From Thiothrix winogradskyi (GTDB taxonomy: Bacteria > Pseudomonadota > Gammaproteobacteria > Thiotrichales > Thiotrichaceae): a DNA stretch of 64,000 nucleotides. Positions 19,021 to 27,929 of this stretch are shown here, one piece after another. Position 1 is the first letter of the stretch. Every line of letters starts with the position of its first letter. The stretch lies in NCBI RefSeq assembly GCF_021650935.1, contig NZ_CP091244.1, positions 434,001 to 498,000 of the forward strand, read 5' to 3'. The notes below the pieces were generated by a model that was not told the DNA's origin, made no database searches, and saw only the letters and a program-made list of their open reading frames with translations. The translations under genes and the position numbers were made by a program.

Positions 19021-19173
19021 GTGATGCGTAATGCCAAACTCGCTGCCACCGCTACCCGTGAACCGTTTACCTTTTACTTTATTGCGTCTCTGCTGTTCCT
19101 CGCGATTACCTTGGTGTCGATGTTGGTGTTGAAACGTGCCGAAACCTGGGCAAAACGCGGGGTGCGCGTATGA
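19021..19173 (+). pseudogene. 3' end of a HisQ-type amino-acid ABC permease gene
   Basis: The last 50 codons of a polar amino-acid permease: NAKLAATATREPFTFYF, then a final transmembrane helix and the tail LKRAETWAKRGVRV. It abuts the truncated urtA at 19020/19021, head to head, with no sequence in between. Its stop overlaps the ATG of the next permease (ATGA), the normal HisQ-HisM arrangement. The 5' three quarters of the gene are absent. Confidence 0.75.
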
Positions 19174-19862
19174 ACTGGGAACTGATTTGGGACAGCTTGC
19201 CAAAATTGCTGGCGGGTACGGGTGTCACTGTGCAACTGACCTTGTTCAGCCTTGCGATTGGTTTGCTGTTGGCTGTGCCGCTGGCATTGGCGCGGTTGTC
19301 ACACAACCCCTTGCTGAAGTATCCGACGGCGGGGTTTGTGTTTTATTTTCGGGGTACGCCGTTATTGGTGCAATTATTCCTGATTTATTACGGTAGCGGG
19401 CAATTCCGTGACGTGCTGAGTGATATGGGTTTGTGGACGTATTTTCGCAATGCGTGGTTTTGCGCGGTGCTGACTTTAACCTTGAATACGGCAGCGTATA
19501 CGGCGGAAATTTTCCGGGGGGCGATTCAAGCCGTGCCGCGTGGTGAGATTGAGGCGGGCAAAGCGTTTGGGATGTCGGGTTGGTTGCTGTTCCGACGTGT
19601 GACCTTGCCGAAAGCGTTTCGGATTGCGTTGCCTGCGTATGGCAATGAGGTGGTGTTTTTGCTGCAAGCCACGTCATTGGTGAGCGCGATTACGGTGATT
19701 GATTTGACGGGGGCGGCGGATTTGATCCGTTCCAAAACCTTTGCGGTGTATGAAATGTATCTGACGGCGGCGGTGCTGTACCTGATCATGACTTATGTTC
19801 TGGTGTATGCGTTTCGCTTGTTGGAAAAGCGTCTGAATGCTTACCAACACAGATCGGCTTGA
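19170..19862 (+). CDS. Polar amino-acid ABC transporter permease (HisM/ArtM type)
   Basis: 230 residues with five or six membrane helices. It has the canonical EAA loop for this family (GEIEAGKAFGMSGWLLFRRVTLPKAFRIALPAYGNE) and the N-terminal TGVTVQLTLFSLAIG. It was once the second permease of an operon whose first permease is now only a 3' stub and whose ATPase and binding protein are not nearby, so it is probably an orphan. It overlaps the convergent lysE gene by 22 bp at the 3' end. Confidence 0.88.
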   Translation: MNWELIWDSLPKLLAGTGVTVQLTLFSLAIGLLLAVPLALARLSHNPLLKYPTAGFVFYFRGTPLLVQLFLIYYGSGQFRDVLSDMGLWTYFRNAWFCAVLTLTLNTAAYTAEIFRGAIQAVPRGEIEAGKAFGMSGWLLFRRVTLPKAFRIALPAYGNEVVFLLQATSLVSAITVIDLTGAADLIRSKTFAVYEMYLTAAVLYLIMTYVLVYAFRLLEKRLNAYQHRSA

Positions 19863-20476
19863 AGCAATCCCCACGCGATTGTCCACATAATGATGCCGAT
19901 GAGGATGTCGAGGATTTGCCATGTTCTGGGCTTTTGGAAAAGCGGTGAGAGTAATCTTGCGCCGTAACCTAGCCCGAAAAACCAGATGCCCGATACGCTG
20001 ACTGCGCCGAGCAGAAACCAATACTTATCGTGTGAAGGCAATGTGCCAGCAACACTGCCGAGGATGACGACGGTATCGAGGTATACGTGCGGATTCAGCA
20101 AAGTTAACGCGAATGTGGTGGCGATGACGGCTGCGAGGCTGGCGGGGTTGGCATGGCTGGCGGCGGCTTCCAGATGGCTGGTGGCTTGATAGGCACTGCG
20201 AAAGGCGTTGAATCCGTACCAGAATAGGAAAGCTGATCCCAGCAGCGCGAGGCTGCACGTTGCTATGCTGCTGTCCTTGATTAACGCGCCCAAACCCAAT
20301 ACGCCTGCCGACATTAATACCGCATCGCACAGGAAGCAGATCAACGCGACCCAGAAAATGTGGTGGCGGGCTAAGCCTTGCTTCAGCACGAAAGCGTTTT
20401 GTGCGCCGATGGCGACGATTAGACCGCTGGCGATCAGTGCGCCTTTTAAAACGGTTTCCAGCATGAGGACATCCAA
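19841..20476 (-). CDS. LysE/ArgO family amino-acid exporter
   Basis: 211-residue inner-membrane protein with about six helices. The family signature GLIVAIGAQNAFVLKQGL is near the N terminus and ALTLLNPHVYLDTVVILG in the middle, as in LysE and ArgO, which export lysine or arginine. The ATG at 20476 is used; a second ATG four codons in is also possible. The gene is monocistronic and converges on the permease gene. Confidence 0.93.
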   Translation of the reverse strand: MDVLMLETVLKGALIASGLIVAIGAQNAFVLKQGLARHHIFWVALICFLCDAVLMSAGVLGLGALIKDSSIATCSLALLGSAFLFWYGFNAFRSAYQATSHLEAAASHANPASLAAVIATTFALTLLNPHVYLDTVVILGSVAGTLPSHDKYWFLLGAVSVSGIWFFGLGYGARLLSPLFQKPRTWQILDILIGIIMWTIAWGLLQADLCW

Positions 20477-20528
20477 AACGTGTAGAATAGCTTATCTTAA
20501 GCAATAACCCACTGATATATTTTACTTA

Positions 20529-21755
20529 ATGAGTACTAAAGAACCGGACATGAAAGCGGACAAGCGTGCGGAAGACCGAGGCGAATCCATTACCATGATA
20601 GAGCCGCTGCTGATTTCTGCAACCTCCCGTTTTCGCCCTGAATTAGCTGATTTGGCTTTGGAACTCACCGCCAAATCCACCGCGCTACGTAAAAGCCTGC
20701 CGGAAGGTATTGTGCGGGCATTGTCTGATCTGGTGCGTTCCATGAATTGCTATTACAGCAACCTGATTGAAGGGCATGACACCCACCCGATTGATATTGA
20801 ACGCGCCCTCAACGAAGACTACAGCGCAGACCCCCAAAAGCGTGATTTGCAACGGGAAGCCAAAGCCCATATCGCGGTTCAGCAATGGATTGACCATGAT
20901 AGGCTAAATAGTCGAGCTACCTCTGTTGAAGGTATTCTGGAAACACACCGCCGCTTCTGTGAACTGCTTCCTGACGAATTGCTGTGGGTGGAAAACCTAG
21001 ATTCCGGCACACGGGAACCGCTCATACCCGGCGAATTGCGCCAGCGTGATGTCATCGTCGGGCGACATATCGCCATCAGCCCCGGTGCACTGCCGCGCTT
21101 CATGGAACGCTTTCAGAATGCTTACCGCAACACCGGAAAAGTCGACGCGATTGTTGCAGCCGCCTGTGCCCATCACCGACTGTTGTGGATGCACCCGTTT
21201 CTGGATGGTAATGGTCGGGTTGCACGCTTAATGTCCTATGCCATGCTGCGTAGCGCACTGGATACCGGCGGCGTTTGGTCGGTGGCGCGTGGTCTTGCCA
21301 GAAACGAAGCGCAATACAAGCGCCTGTTGGCACAATGCGATTTACCGCGCCGTAATGATCTGGATGGGCGTGGCAATCTGAGTGAAGAGGCGCTTGCTCA
21401 GTTTGCGGTATTCTTTCTTGAAACCTGTATTGATCAGGTCGATTTTATGGAGACGCTGGTCAACCCGCAAGGCTTGCGGGAGCGTATTCTTATCTGGACG
21501 GAGGAAGAAATCCGTGCGGGTCGTCTGCCACACAAGTCAGGCATGGTGCTAGAAGCTATTTTGTATCGTGGGGCTGTGCCGCGCGGGGAAATCGCGGGAC
21601 TGCTCGGAACGGGCGACCGTAATGCACGGCGGGTGACTTCGGCGTTGCTGGAACGCGGCGTGCTGGCAGCAGAATCGACACGCGCACCGCTGCTGTTGAA
21701 TTTCCCTGCGACATTGGCAGCACGGTGGATGCCGGGGTTATTCCCGGAAAGGTAG
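20529..21755 (+). CDS. Fic family protein (AMP-transferase fold)
   Basis: 408 residues. The active-site motif HPFLDGNGRVAR at 222-233 is complete (HPFxDGNGRxxR), so nucleotide transfer to a hydroxyl side chain is expected. An N-terminal inhibitory helix motif is visible at 77-82 (SNLIEG, fitting (S/T)xxxE(G/N)), as in self-inhibited class II Fic proteins. A Fic_N-like helical domain precedes and a winged-helix-like C-terminal domain follows (RGEIAGLLGTGDRNARRVTSALLERGVL). The start is uncertain: no strong ribosome site precedes the ATG at 20529, and 20550 is an alternative. No separate antitoxin gene is adjacent. Confidence 0.92.
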   Translation: MSTKEPDMKADKRAEDRGESITMIEPLLISATSRFRPELADLALELTAKSTALRKSLPEGIVRALSDLVRSMNCYYSNLIEGHDTHPIDIERALNEDYSADPQKRDLQREAKAHIAVQQWIDHDRLNSRATSVEGILETHRRFCELLPDELLWVENLDSGTREPLIPGELRQRDVIVGRHIAISPGALPRFMERFQNAYRNTGKVDAIVAAACAHHRLLWMHPFLDGNGRVARLMSYAMLRSALDTGGVWSVARGLARNEAQYKRLLAQCDLPRRNDLDGRGNLSEEALAQFAVFFLETCIDQVDFMETLVNPQGLRERILIWTEEEIRAGRLPHKSGMVLEAILYRGAVPRGEIAGLLGTGDRNARRVTSALLERGVLAAESTRAPLLLNFPATLAARWMPGLFPER

Positions 21756-21778
21756 CTTCATTTGCAATAGGATTTTTC

Positions 21779-21862
21779 TTATTTCAGAAACTCACCTACT
21801 TTTTGCAATAAAAATTTAGTTTCGTCGAGAATATGTACAAATACAATGTCCGGTACATCCAT
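21779..21862 (-). pseudogene. Possible remnant of a HepT/DUF86-like gene
   Basis: A 27-codon frame reads MDVPDIVFVHILDETKFLLQ and then KVGEFLK. The pattern DxxxxxHILDxxxxL is like the first helix of DUF86 (HepT) ribonuclease toxins, but nothing else of the family is present. It lies just 3' of the nucleotidyltransferase gene on the same strand. This is a weak call. Confidence 0.25.
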
Positions 21863-21870
21863 CGTGAGAG

Positions 21871-22785
21871 TTATGCTACGTCGTTTCCCTGATAACGTTG
21901 CAACACCTGCCCAATCTCCTCCAACGCCCGCTCCGCCGCGTGCGGACGGCTCACCGCCTCGCTGATCGAGCCGAAATGCTGTTCCAGACAATCCGTCAGC
22001 AATTGGCGGATGGCATCAATGTCCGGCGCATCTGGCAAGCGGCTGGCGAGATACACCCGTTCCAGATCGGCTTCCTTGCGGGCAAAGTAATCTTCCAGTT
22101 GCGGCAGCGACCATTCACCCCGGCGGATCGCTTTCATCTGTTCGGCATCGCGCTGCAAATCCATGTCTTGATGCATCAGCAATTGCTCAACCTCGCCCAG
22201 CAAGCGCACCACATGGTAGGCAAATTTCACGTCATAACCGAATTGCTCCGTTAATTCCTTGCGCTTGCCCTCCGGCTGTTTGGTACGGATTTTGTGCATC
22301 TGCCCGTAGGCATAGCCCTTGAACTTCGCCCAGCAGCCCTTGTGCAGAAACAATTGCCGCCGCTCGCGCACCAGCTTGCCGATGGGCGATGCATACAGCA
22401 CGCAATTTTCCGGCACATACAGGCTGTCAATAATGTTGGGGTTATTATCGGTCAGCAGGCGGAAATACTTGGCAATCGCAAACACCGTCACGTCATACAC
22501 CCGCCCCTTGCCACCCAACGCCGCCGCATCGCGGATATGGTGCTGCTGGTACTGCTCGAACTGCACCGAGTAGTTATCAAAGCCCGGAATTTCACCGCGC
22601 AAATGCGGAAACATCATCGTTTTGGGCGGAATCGCAAAGGCGTAGATGTCCATGTCGGAACTGTCGTTGCTGACGCCATACGCCACCGAACCCATGATGA
22701 CTTCGTACTGAACGGCACTGCTGAGAAAATCCGGCGGGCTGGGCAGGAGCTTTTTTTGTTGGAGTGATTGGATGTGGCTGCTCAT
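21871..22785 (-). CDS. YcgL-like nucleotidyltransferase-fold protein
   Basis: 304 residues. The polymerase-beta fold signature is present as GSVAYGVSNDSSDMDIYAF (GSxxxG...SDxDxY). The rest matches predicted nucleotidyltransferases of the YcgL type: a GRVYDVTVFAIAKYFRLLTDNNPNIIDSL core and a helical C-terminal half with YAYGQMHKI and GYDVKFAYHVVRLL. The substrate is unknown. Such proteins often sit near DNA-processing genes and phage-related loci. It is transcribed divergently from ygiQ. Confidence 0.85.
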   Translation of the reverse strand: MSSHIQSLQQKKLLPSPPDFLSSAVQYEVIMGSVAYGVSNDSSDMDIYAFAIPPKTMMFPHLRGEIPGFDNYSVQFEQYQQHHIRDAAALGGKGRVYDVTVFAIAKYFRLLTDNNPNIIDSLYVPENCVLYASPIGKLVRERRQLFLHKGCWAKFKGYAYGQMHKIRTKQPEGKRKELTEQFGYDVKFAYHVVRLLGEVEQLLMHQDMDLQRDAEQMKAIRRGEWSLPQLEDYFARKEADLERVYLASRLPDAPDIDAIRQLLTDCLEQHFGSISEAVSRPHAAERALEEIGQVLQRYQGNDVA

Positions 22786-22939
22786 GGTTGTCTCATCTTA
22801 TTTTTCTGGAAAATTCATCGTGCTGAAGTGTACCAAAGCATGGTGTAAGTTGTTTACCCCACACCAATAATAAGCAAACCACACGCACTGCACAAACTGC
22901 GCTAGAATAGCCGCTTTCACCCGTTACTGAAGCCACCCC

Positions 22940-25243
22940 ATGCTGCCCAACGCCAATCCCCACGTACCTGTCGCCCTGTTCGACCACCCCAAATACTGGG
23001 CGGAATGCTATGACACTTCGCCGTATCTCCCCATGAGTCGTGCGGAAATGGACGCGCTGGGCTGGGATTCCTGCGACATTATTATCGTCACGGGCGACGC
23101 TTATGTAGACCACCCCTCGTTCGGCATGGCAGTCATCGGGCGGATGCTGGAAGCGCAAGGTTTCCGCGTCGGCATCATTGCGCAACCGGATTGGCATTCC
23201 AAAGACCCGTTCATGGCACTGGGCGCACCCAACCTGTTCTTCGGCGTGGCGGCGGGCAATATGGATTCGATGATCAACCGCTACACCGCTGACCGCAAAA
23301 CGCGCTCTGACGACGTTTACACCCCCGGCGGCATGGCAGGCAAACGCCCCGACCGCGCCACACTGGTGTATACGCACCGCTGCCGCGAAGCCTTCCCCGA
23401 CGTGCCGATCATTATCGGCGGGATCGAAGCCTCGTTGCGGCGCATTGCACACTTCGATTATTGGCAGGAAAAAGTCCGCACCTCGATCCTGCTGGATGCC
23501 GCTGCTGATCTGTTACTGTACGGCAATGCCGAACGCGCCGTGGTGGAAGTCGCGCACCGCATCGCCTCCGGCGAACCCGTTTCCAGCATTACCGACGTGC
23601 GCGGCACCGCCTTCATCCGCCGCGACACCCCGCAGGGCTGGATGGAAATCGACTCCAGCCGTATCGACCAACCGGGCAAAATCGACCGCATTATCAACCC
23701 CTACCTCAACACCACCGAGATGAGCGAATGCGAAGTCGAAAAGCGCAATGTGCAATGGTTTGAATACGAAGACCCGCGCAGCAAACGCCCCGACGAACAC
23801 AAGCTGATCTTCCACCCCCGCGCCCGTTTAGACCGCGACACCACCGTGATCCGCCTGCCCTCTTACGAAAAAGTCAGCAAAGACAAAGCCTTGTACGCCC
23901 ACGCCAACCGCGTGCTGCATCTGGAAACCAACCCCGGCAACGCCCGCGCGTTGGTGCAAAAACACGGCAATATTGACGTGTGGCTGAACCCGCCACCGAT
24001 TCCGCTGACCACGCCGGAAATGGATTTCGTGTTCGGGCTGCCCTACGCCCGCTTGCCGCACCCGTCCTATAACGGCGCAAAAATCCCCGCGTATGAGATG
24101 ATCCGTTTCTCGGTGAACATCATGCGCGGCTGCTTTGGTGGCTGCACCTTCTGTTCGATTACCGAACACGAAGGGCGCATTATCCAAAGCCGTTCCAAAG
24201 AATCCATCATCCGCGAAGTCGAAGAAATCCGCGACAAAGTACCGGGATTTACCGGGGTAATTTCCGACCTTGGCGGCCCCACCGCGAATATGTACCGCCT
24301 CGCCTGCAAAGACCCGAAGATCGAAGCCGCGTGCCGCAAACCCGCGTGCGTCTACCCCGACGTGTGCCACAACCTCAACACCGACCACGCCGCCTTGAAG
24401 GAATTGTACCGCGAAGCGCGTACCCTGCCCGGTATCAAGAAAATCCTGATCGGTTCAGGGGTGCGCTATGACCTTGCCATCAAAGATCCCGAATACGTCA
24501 AAGAATTGGTGACGCACCACGTCGGCGGCTATTTAAAAATTGCACCGGAACACACCGAGTCCGGCCCCCTGTCCAAAATGATGAAACCGGGCATCGGCGC
24601 GTATGACGAATTCAAACGCCTGTTCGAGAAATACACCAAGGAAGCGGGCAAAGAACAATATTTGATCCCGTATTTCATCGCCGCGCACCCCGGCACATCC
24701 GACGAAGACATGCTCAACCTCGCGCTGTGGCTAAAGAAAAACGGCTTCCGCGCCGACCAAGTGCAAGCGTTCTACCCCTCACCGATGGCCTCCGCCACCA
24801 CCATGTACCACACCGACAAAAACCCGCTGCACAAAGTCACCTACAAAAGCGAAAAAGTCGCCACTGCAAAATCACCGGAACAGCGCAAGCTGCACAAAGC
24901 GTTTTTGCGCTGGCACGACCCCAAGAACTGGCCGCTACTGCGCAAAGCGATGGCGGAGATGGGGCGGCAGGAATTGATCGGCGATGGCGAGAATCAGTTG
25001 ATCCCGCATTACAAGGCGGGTGAGGAACAGTTGGTGTATGAGGCGCATCGGCGCAAGAATAAGGGCGGGGAGCATCAGAAGCGGGTGGGGAAACCTGCGC
25101 AAGCGGCAGCGAGTAAGCCGAATGCGGGTAAGCCGCAGGGTGGGAAAGTGTTGACGCAGCATACGGGGTTGCCGCCGAAGCCCAAGGCTGATTTAAGTGG
25201 ACGAAAATCAACTACCAATGGGGCAAAACGGCGCGGCAAATAA
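22940..25243 (+). CDS. ygiQ: YgiQ family radical SAM protein, complete copy (copy A)
   Basis: 767 residues, full length for the UPF0313/YgiQ family. It has an N-terminal B12-binding-like region (DALGWDSCDIIIVTGDAYVDHPSFG), the radical-SAM cluster RGCFGGCTFCSITEHEG (CxxxCxxC) near residue 398, and a lysine/proline-rich C-terminal tail. The molecular function is not settled. This is the only intact copy of three: two 5'-truncated copies follow in the same direction at 30189 and 37645, separated by accessory gene cassettes. Its 3' end lies 11 bp from the convergent stop of the subtilase gene of cassette 1. Confidence 0.95.
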   Translation: MLPNANPHVPVALFDHPKYWAECYDTSPYLPMSRAEMDALGWDSCDIIIVTGDAYVDHPSFGMAVIGRMLEAQGFRVGIIAQPDWHSKDPFMALGAPNLFFGVAAGNMDSMINRYTADRKTRSDDVYTPGGMAGKRPDRATLVYTHRCREAFPDVPIIIGGIEASLRRIAHFDYWQEKVRTSILLDAAADLLLYGNAERAVVEVAHRIASGEPVSSITDVRGTAFIRRDTPQGWMEIDSSRIDQPGKIDRIINPYLNTTEMSECEVEKRNVQWFEYEDPRSKRPDEHKLIFHPRARLDRDTTVIRLPSYEKVSKDKALYAHANRVLHLETNPGNARALVQKHGNIDVWLNPPPIPLTTPEMDFVFGLPYARLPHPSYNGAKIPAYEMIRFSVNIMRGCFGGCTFCSITEHEGRIIQSRSKESIIREVEEIRDKVPGFTGVISDLGGPTANMYRLACKDPKIEAACRKPACVYPDVCHNLNTDHAALKELYREARTLPGIKKILIGSGVRYDLAIKDPEYVKELVTHHVGGYLKIAPEHTESGPLSKMMKPGIGAYDEFKRLFEKYTKEAGKEQYLIPYFIAAHPGTSDEDMLNLALWLKKNGFRADQVQAFYPSPMASATTMYHTDKNPLHKVTYKSEKVATAKSPEQRKLHKAFLRWHDPKNWPLLRKAMAEMGRQELIGDGENQLIPHYKAGEEQLVYEAHRRKNKGGEHQKRVGKPAQAAASKPNAGKPQGGKVLTQHTGLPPKPKADLSGRKSTTNGAKRRGK

Positions 25244-25254
25244 CATCACCTTGA

Positions 25255-27234
25255 TCACAGGTTGTGCTTATTTTTCGGAAATAATTCCATGTGTTTATTT
25301 CCAGCCCTGAAATACCCATTAGCCAGCAAAACAAAGAGTGCAACAATATAAAATAAATCAAATGCCCCGCCGCCGCCAAGCTGATTAGGGTCATTAACGG
25401 TAATGTCCCCCATATTTCCATCAGAATTATCGGGGAGAATGGACGGCTGATAGTTCTTTGCCAAATTGATGGCAGCTTCCGCATTAACTAAGCCATGTCC
25501 ACTATCAAAGTCAAAACCCGTGGGTAAGGTATTTTTAGCTGTGTTGTTTATCTGGATTATATCAATAGCCGTTTCATTAAGGATATTTTTTATATCGACA
25601 GGTTGCAATGCTGGTTTAACTTGCAAGAGTAAGGCGGCAATGCCTGCAACGTGAGGGGCTGCGGCTGATGTACCAGCAATATTAGGGAAACCATTATTGT
25701 CGGTATCTTGATTTCCAAAGAAAGTAGTATCCACATCATCAGGTGCGGTAATGTCAGGCTTATGGTTAGTAACGGGAGTGCTTAACCGCTTACCGTTAGC
25801 ATCAAACAGTATTGAGCCGCCGCCAGCCGAAGAATAATACTCAACCAATGCCGAAAATTGACCGTATTTAGGTGTATTCTTATAATTGCTTGCACCTACC
25901 GTGATGGCAGAAGTCGAATCAGCATGACCAAAGATCCCGCTACTGTTAGTGGCGTATTCCCCAATAATGCCATCAATACTGTTTAATATGATGTATTTCA
26001 TTAACTGAGGTGAAACCCCAGATGCCTTGGTGATGACAATATCAAATTCTGTTTCACCTGACCCAACATTATTAAGAAAATACAAGGCTTCAATAGGATC
26101 TTTGCCGATATTATCAAACGCTGAGGAGGCAAGGATTCGGCTATGCTGTTTATTGAAGATAAAAATATCCAGATCATTCTGTGAACCGGAAGAGCCGCTA
26201 ATCGTATACGCAGGAGAATCCCATTGTAGCATGAGGTTAAAACCGACACCTTCGGGAACGATAATGCGTTGATAAATGTCGGTGCTGCCATCTGTAGCAA
26301 AATTATGGGCATTCAGTTTTAACACCTTATCGGTGTATTCGTGATAGGCACTTTGGTAAGCATTGCGCCCTTCATTGCCTGCTGCGGTCACATAAACAAC
26401 CCCTGCCTTCACTGCTTTTTGAGTGGCTTGGGTTACGGCATCCTCTTGGAAAAAGTTGGCGGAGATTGCCTTGAAATCATCTACAATAATATCGGCCTTA
26501 TAATCGGACACCATTTTCAGAATAGCATTCGCAGTGGTGGCAGTGCCATTCTCGCCACTATGGAATAACAGTTTTGCACCCGGCGCAATATCATGCACAA
26601 TTTGCATCAATGCCCTGCCTTCGTCTGTTCTCCCGCTGCAATCAAGCGCATCTGCCATAATGGTCACTTGAGGGGGTAAATCTTGGGTACTTTGGTCTTG
26701 TGCAGCCCCACCAAGGCAATTATAACTATCGGAAATCACCCCTACGGTTATTCCACTACCATCAACCCCAAAAGCTGGACGGGCAACACTGGATTCTGTG
26801 GCTATATCACCTTGAGTTGTCACGCTGCCTTGTGAGATTATTATTTTGCTTAACTTGACTTCATTCAAACCCTCAAGGGCATCCAATTCACCTAGCCTTT
26901 GAACGGGCATTTGCCCTGAAATAATCCTGCCATTAACTGCCAATGGTTTCATCCCATGCTGGATGAGTAGCGTTAGCAATGCTTGGGGATCGCCTTTAGC
27001 GATGACATCAATAATCACTGCATGGTTTGCCTCTGATAATGAGGACTGCCGTTCAGCATGGTTTGTTAATGACAATAATTCATGCCTGATTTTACTTCGC
27101 TTGTCAGTAAGCGTTTTTTGTCTAATCAATGTCGCTGCATTAACATCATCAGCCGTAACACTTTCAGAAAAGAGCGCCAAACCACATAATGCAGCCATAG
27201 CTATCACCAGAAAAGAATTCAACTTATTGTTCAT
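25255..27234 (-). CDS. Secreted S8 (subtilisin-like) serine peptidase with GlyGly-CTERM-like tail
   Basis: 659 residues. An N-terminal signal peptide (FLVIAMAALCGLALF...VTA) is followed by a prodomain-like region of about 130 residues. The catalytic Asp is likely D169 in VGVISDSYN, the His H214 in IVHDIAPGA, the oxyanion Asn N287 in TAAGNEGR and the Ser S523 in GTSAAAPHVAG. The C terminus has GGGGAF at 620-625, a hydrophobic helix and a basic end, like the GlyGly-CTERM signals handled by rhombosortase. The start overlaps the C39 peptidase stop (ATGA), so the two are translationally coupled. It probably acts on the exported peptide or on rival proteins at the cell surface; this is inferred. 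Confidence 0.88.
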   Translation of the reverse strand: MNNKLNSFLVIAMAALCGLALFSESVTADDVNAATLIRQKTLTDKRSKIRHELLSLTNHAERQSSLSEANHAVIIDVIAKGDPQALLTLLIQHGMKPLAVNGRIISGQMPVQRLGELDALEGLNEVKLSKIIISQGSVTTQGDIATESSVARPAFGVDGSGITVGVISDSYNCLGGAAQDQSTQDLPPQVTIMADALDCSGRTDEGRALMQIVHDIAPGAKLLFHSGENGTATTANAILKMVSDYKADIIVDDFKAISANFFQEDAVTQATQKAVKAGVVYVTAAGNEGRNAYQSAYHEYTDKVLKLNAHNFATDGSTDIYQRIIVPEGVGFNLMLQWDSPAYTISGSSGSQNDLDIFIFNKQHSRILASSAFDNIGKDPIEALYFLNNVGSGETEFDIVITKASGVSPQLMKYIILNSIDGIIGEYATNSSGIFGHADSTSAITVGASNYKNTPKYGQFSALVEYYSSAGGGSILFDANGKRLSTPVTNHKPDITAPDDVDTTFFGNQDTDNNGFPNIAGTSAAAPHVAGIAALLLQVKPALQPVDIKNILNETAIDIIQINNTAKNTLPTGFDFDSGHGLVNAEAAINLAKNYQPSILPDNSDGNMGDITVNDPNQLGGGGAFDLFYIVALFVLLANGYFRAGNKHMELFPKNKHNL

Positions 27235-27929
27235 TCCAAAACCATTTTTGTTGCTGATGCGACAGGTTTTAATGCTGAGGCACGGATCAATTCCATTTCG
27301 TTTCTGAATTTAGGCGATAACATTACTGCCAAAGGGTGTTGCGCGGGTGTGCCAAACCCTTTTTTACCCAAGATAAAAGTTTCGCCTTTCCATTCTCCTA
27401 AAAACTCATCCACCGTTAAAATCATGTTGCCACGGCTTGGGTCTGCCAGAAATATCCGGTCTTCCCTGACACCACGGAACACCGCGAAATGTTGGTAATC
27501 CTTGGTGCTGACATAGACAACAACAGGCCCCGCCAACTCTTTTAATGCGGATAACTGCAAACGTACACTGGCTGATTGATAACCCAATGAATGGCTTATC
27601 TTTTCCAGTTCAAGGAAGGACAAGCCGTGCTCTTCCACAACGGCGTATTCTTCTGCCGTTAGTGTTGCCTTGATATAGTCCAGCAGTGACTTTTCAGTAA
27701 CATCATCCTGAAAGTAATACTTCATGATAGTGGCTAACGCTGCCGCACCACAGGAGTAGTCGTATTGCTGCATGACCACACTTTGATCATTAAGCTCTTT
27801 CCAGCTTTTAAAATGGTCGCCAGAGGCATTAACGGCATAGCCCATATTGCTAACGATGGGTTCGACCGTACAAGCACTCAAGAAAATAGCCAATAGGATG
27901 GGGAGATTGTGCCGCACTTTATAAATCAT
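27231..27929 (-). CDS. Lipoprotein C39-like (double-glycine) peptidase
   Basis: 232 residues. A lipoprotein signal ends in LSAC with the lipidated Cys at position 20, so the enzyme is anchored in the periplasm, not fused to an ABC exporter. The papain-like C39 core is clear: QQYDYSCGAAALATIMKYYF (catalytic C60), DYQHFAVF (H147) and LADPSRG (D163). C39 domains cleave after double glycine. The gene overlaps the barrel gene upstream and the subtilase downstream by four bases each. A plausible substrate, a Sec-exported peptide with a GG leader, is encoded in the same cluster at 29544. Confidence 0.9.
   Translation of the reverse strand: MIYKVRHNLPILLAIFLSACTVEPIVSNMGYAVNASGDHFKSWKELNDQSVVMQQYDYSCGAAALATIMKYYFQDDVTEKSLLDYIKATLTAEEYAVVEEHGLSFLELEKISHSLGYQSASVRLQLSALKELAGPVVVYVSTKDYQHFAVFRGVREDRIFLADPSRGNMILTVDEFLGEWKGETFILGKKGFGTPAQHPLAVMLSPKFRNEMELIRASALKPVASATKMVLE

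Noticed and set aside
19021..19203. N-terminal extension of urtA to the ATG at 19203
   Set aside because: The extension is antisense to the permease fragment, has no signal peptide and no similarity to UrtA.
23513..24388. Long minus-strand frames opposite ygiQ, repeated in copies B and C
   Set aside because: They recur only because ygiQ is triplicated; composition is that of an antisense shadow.
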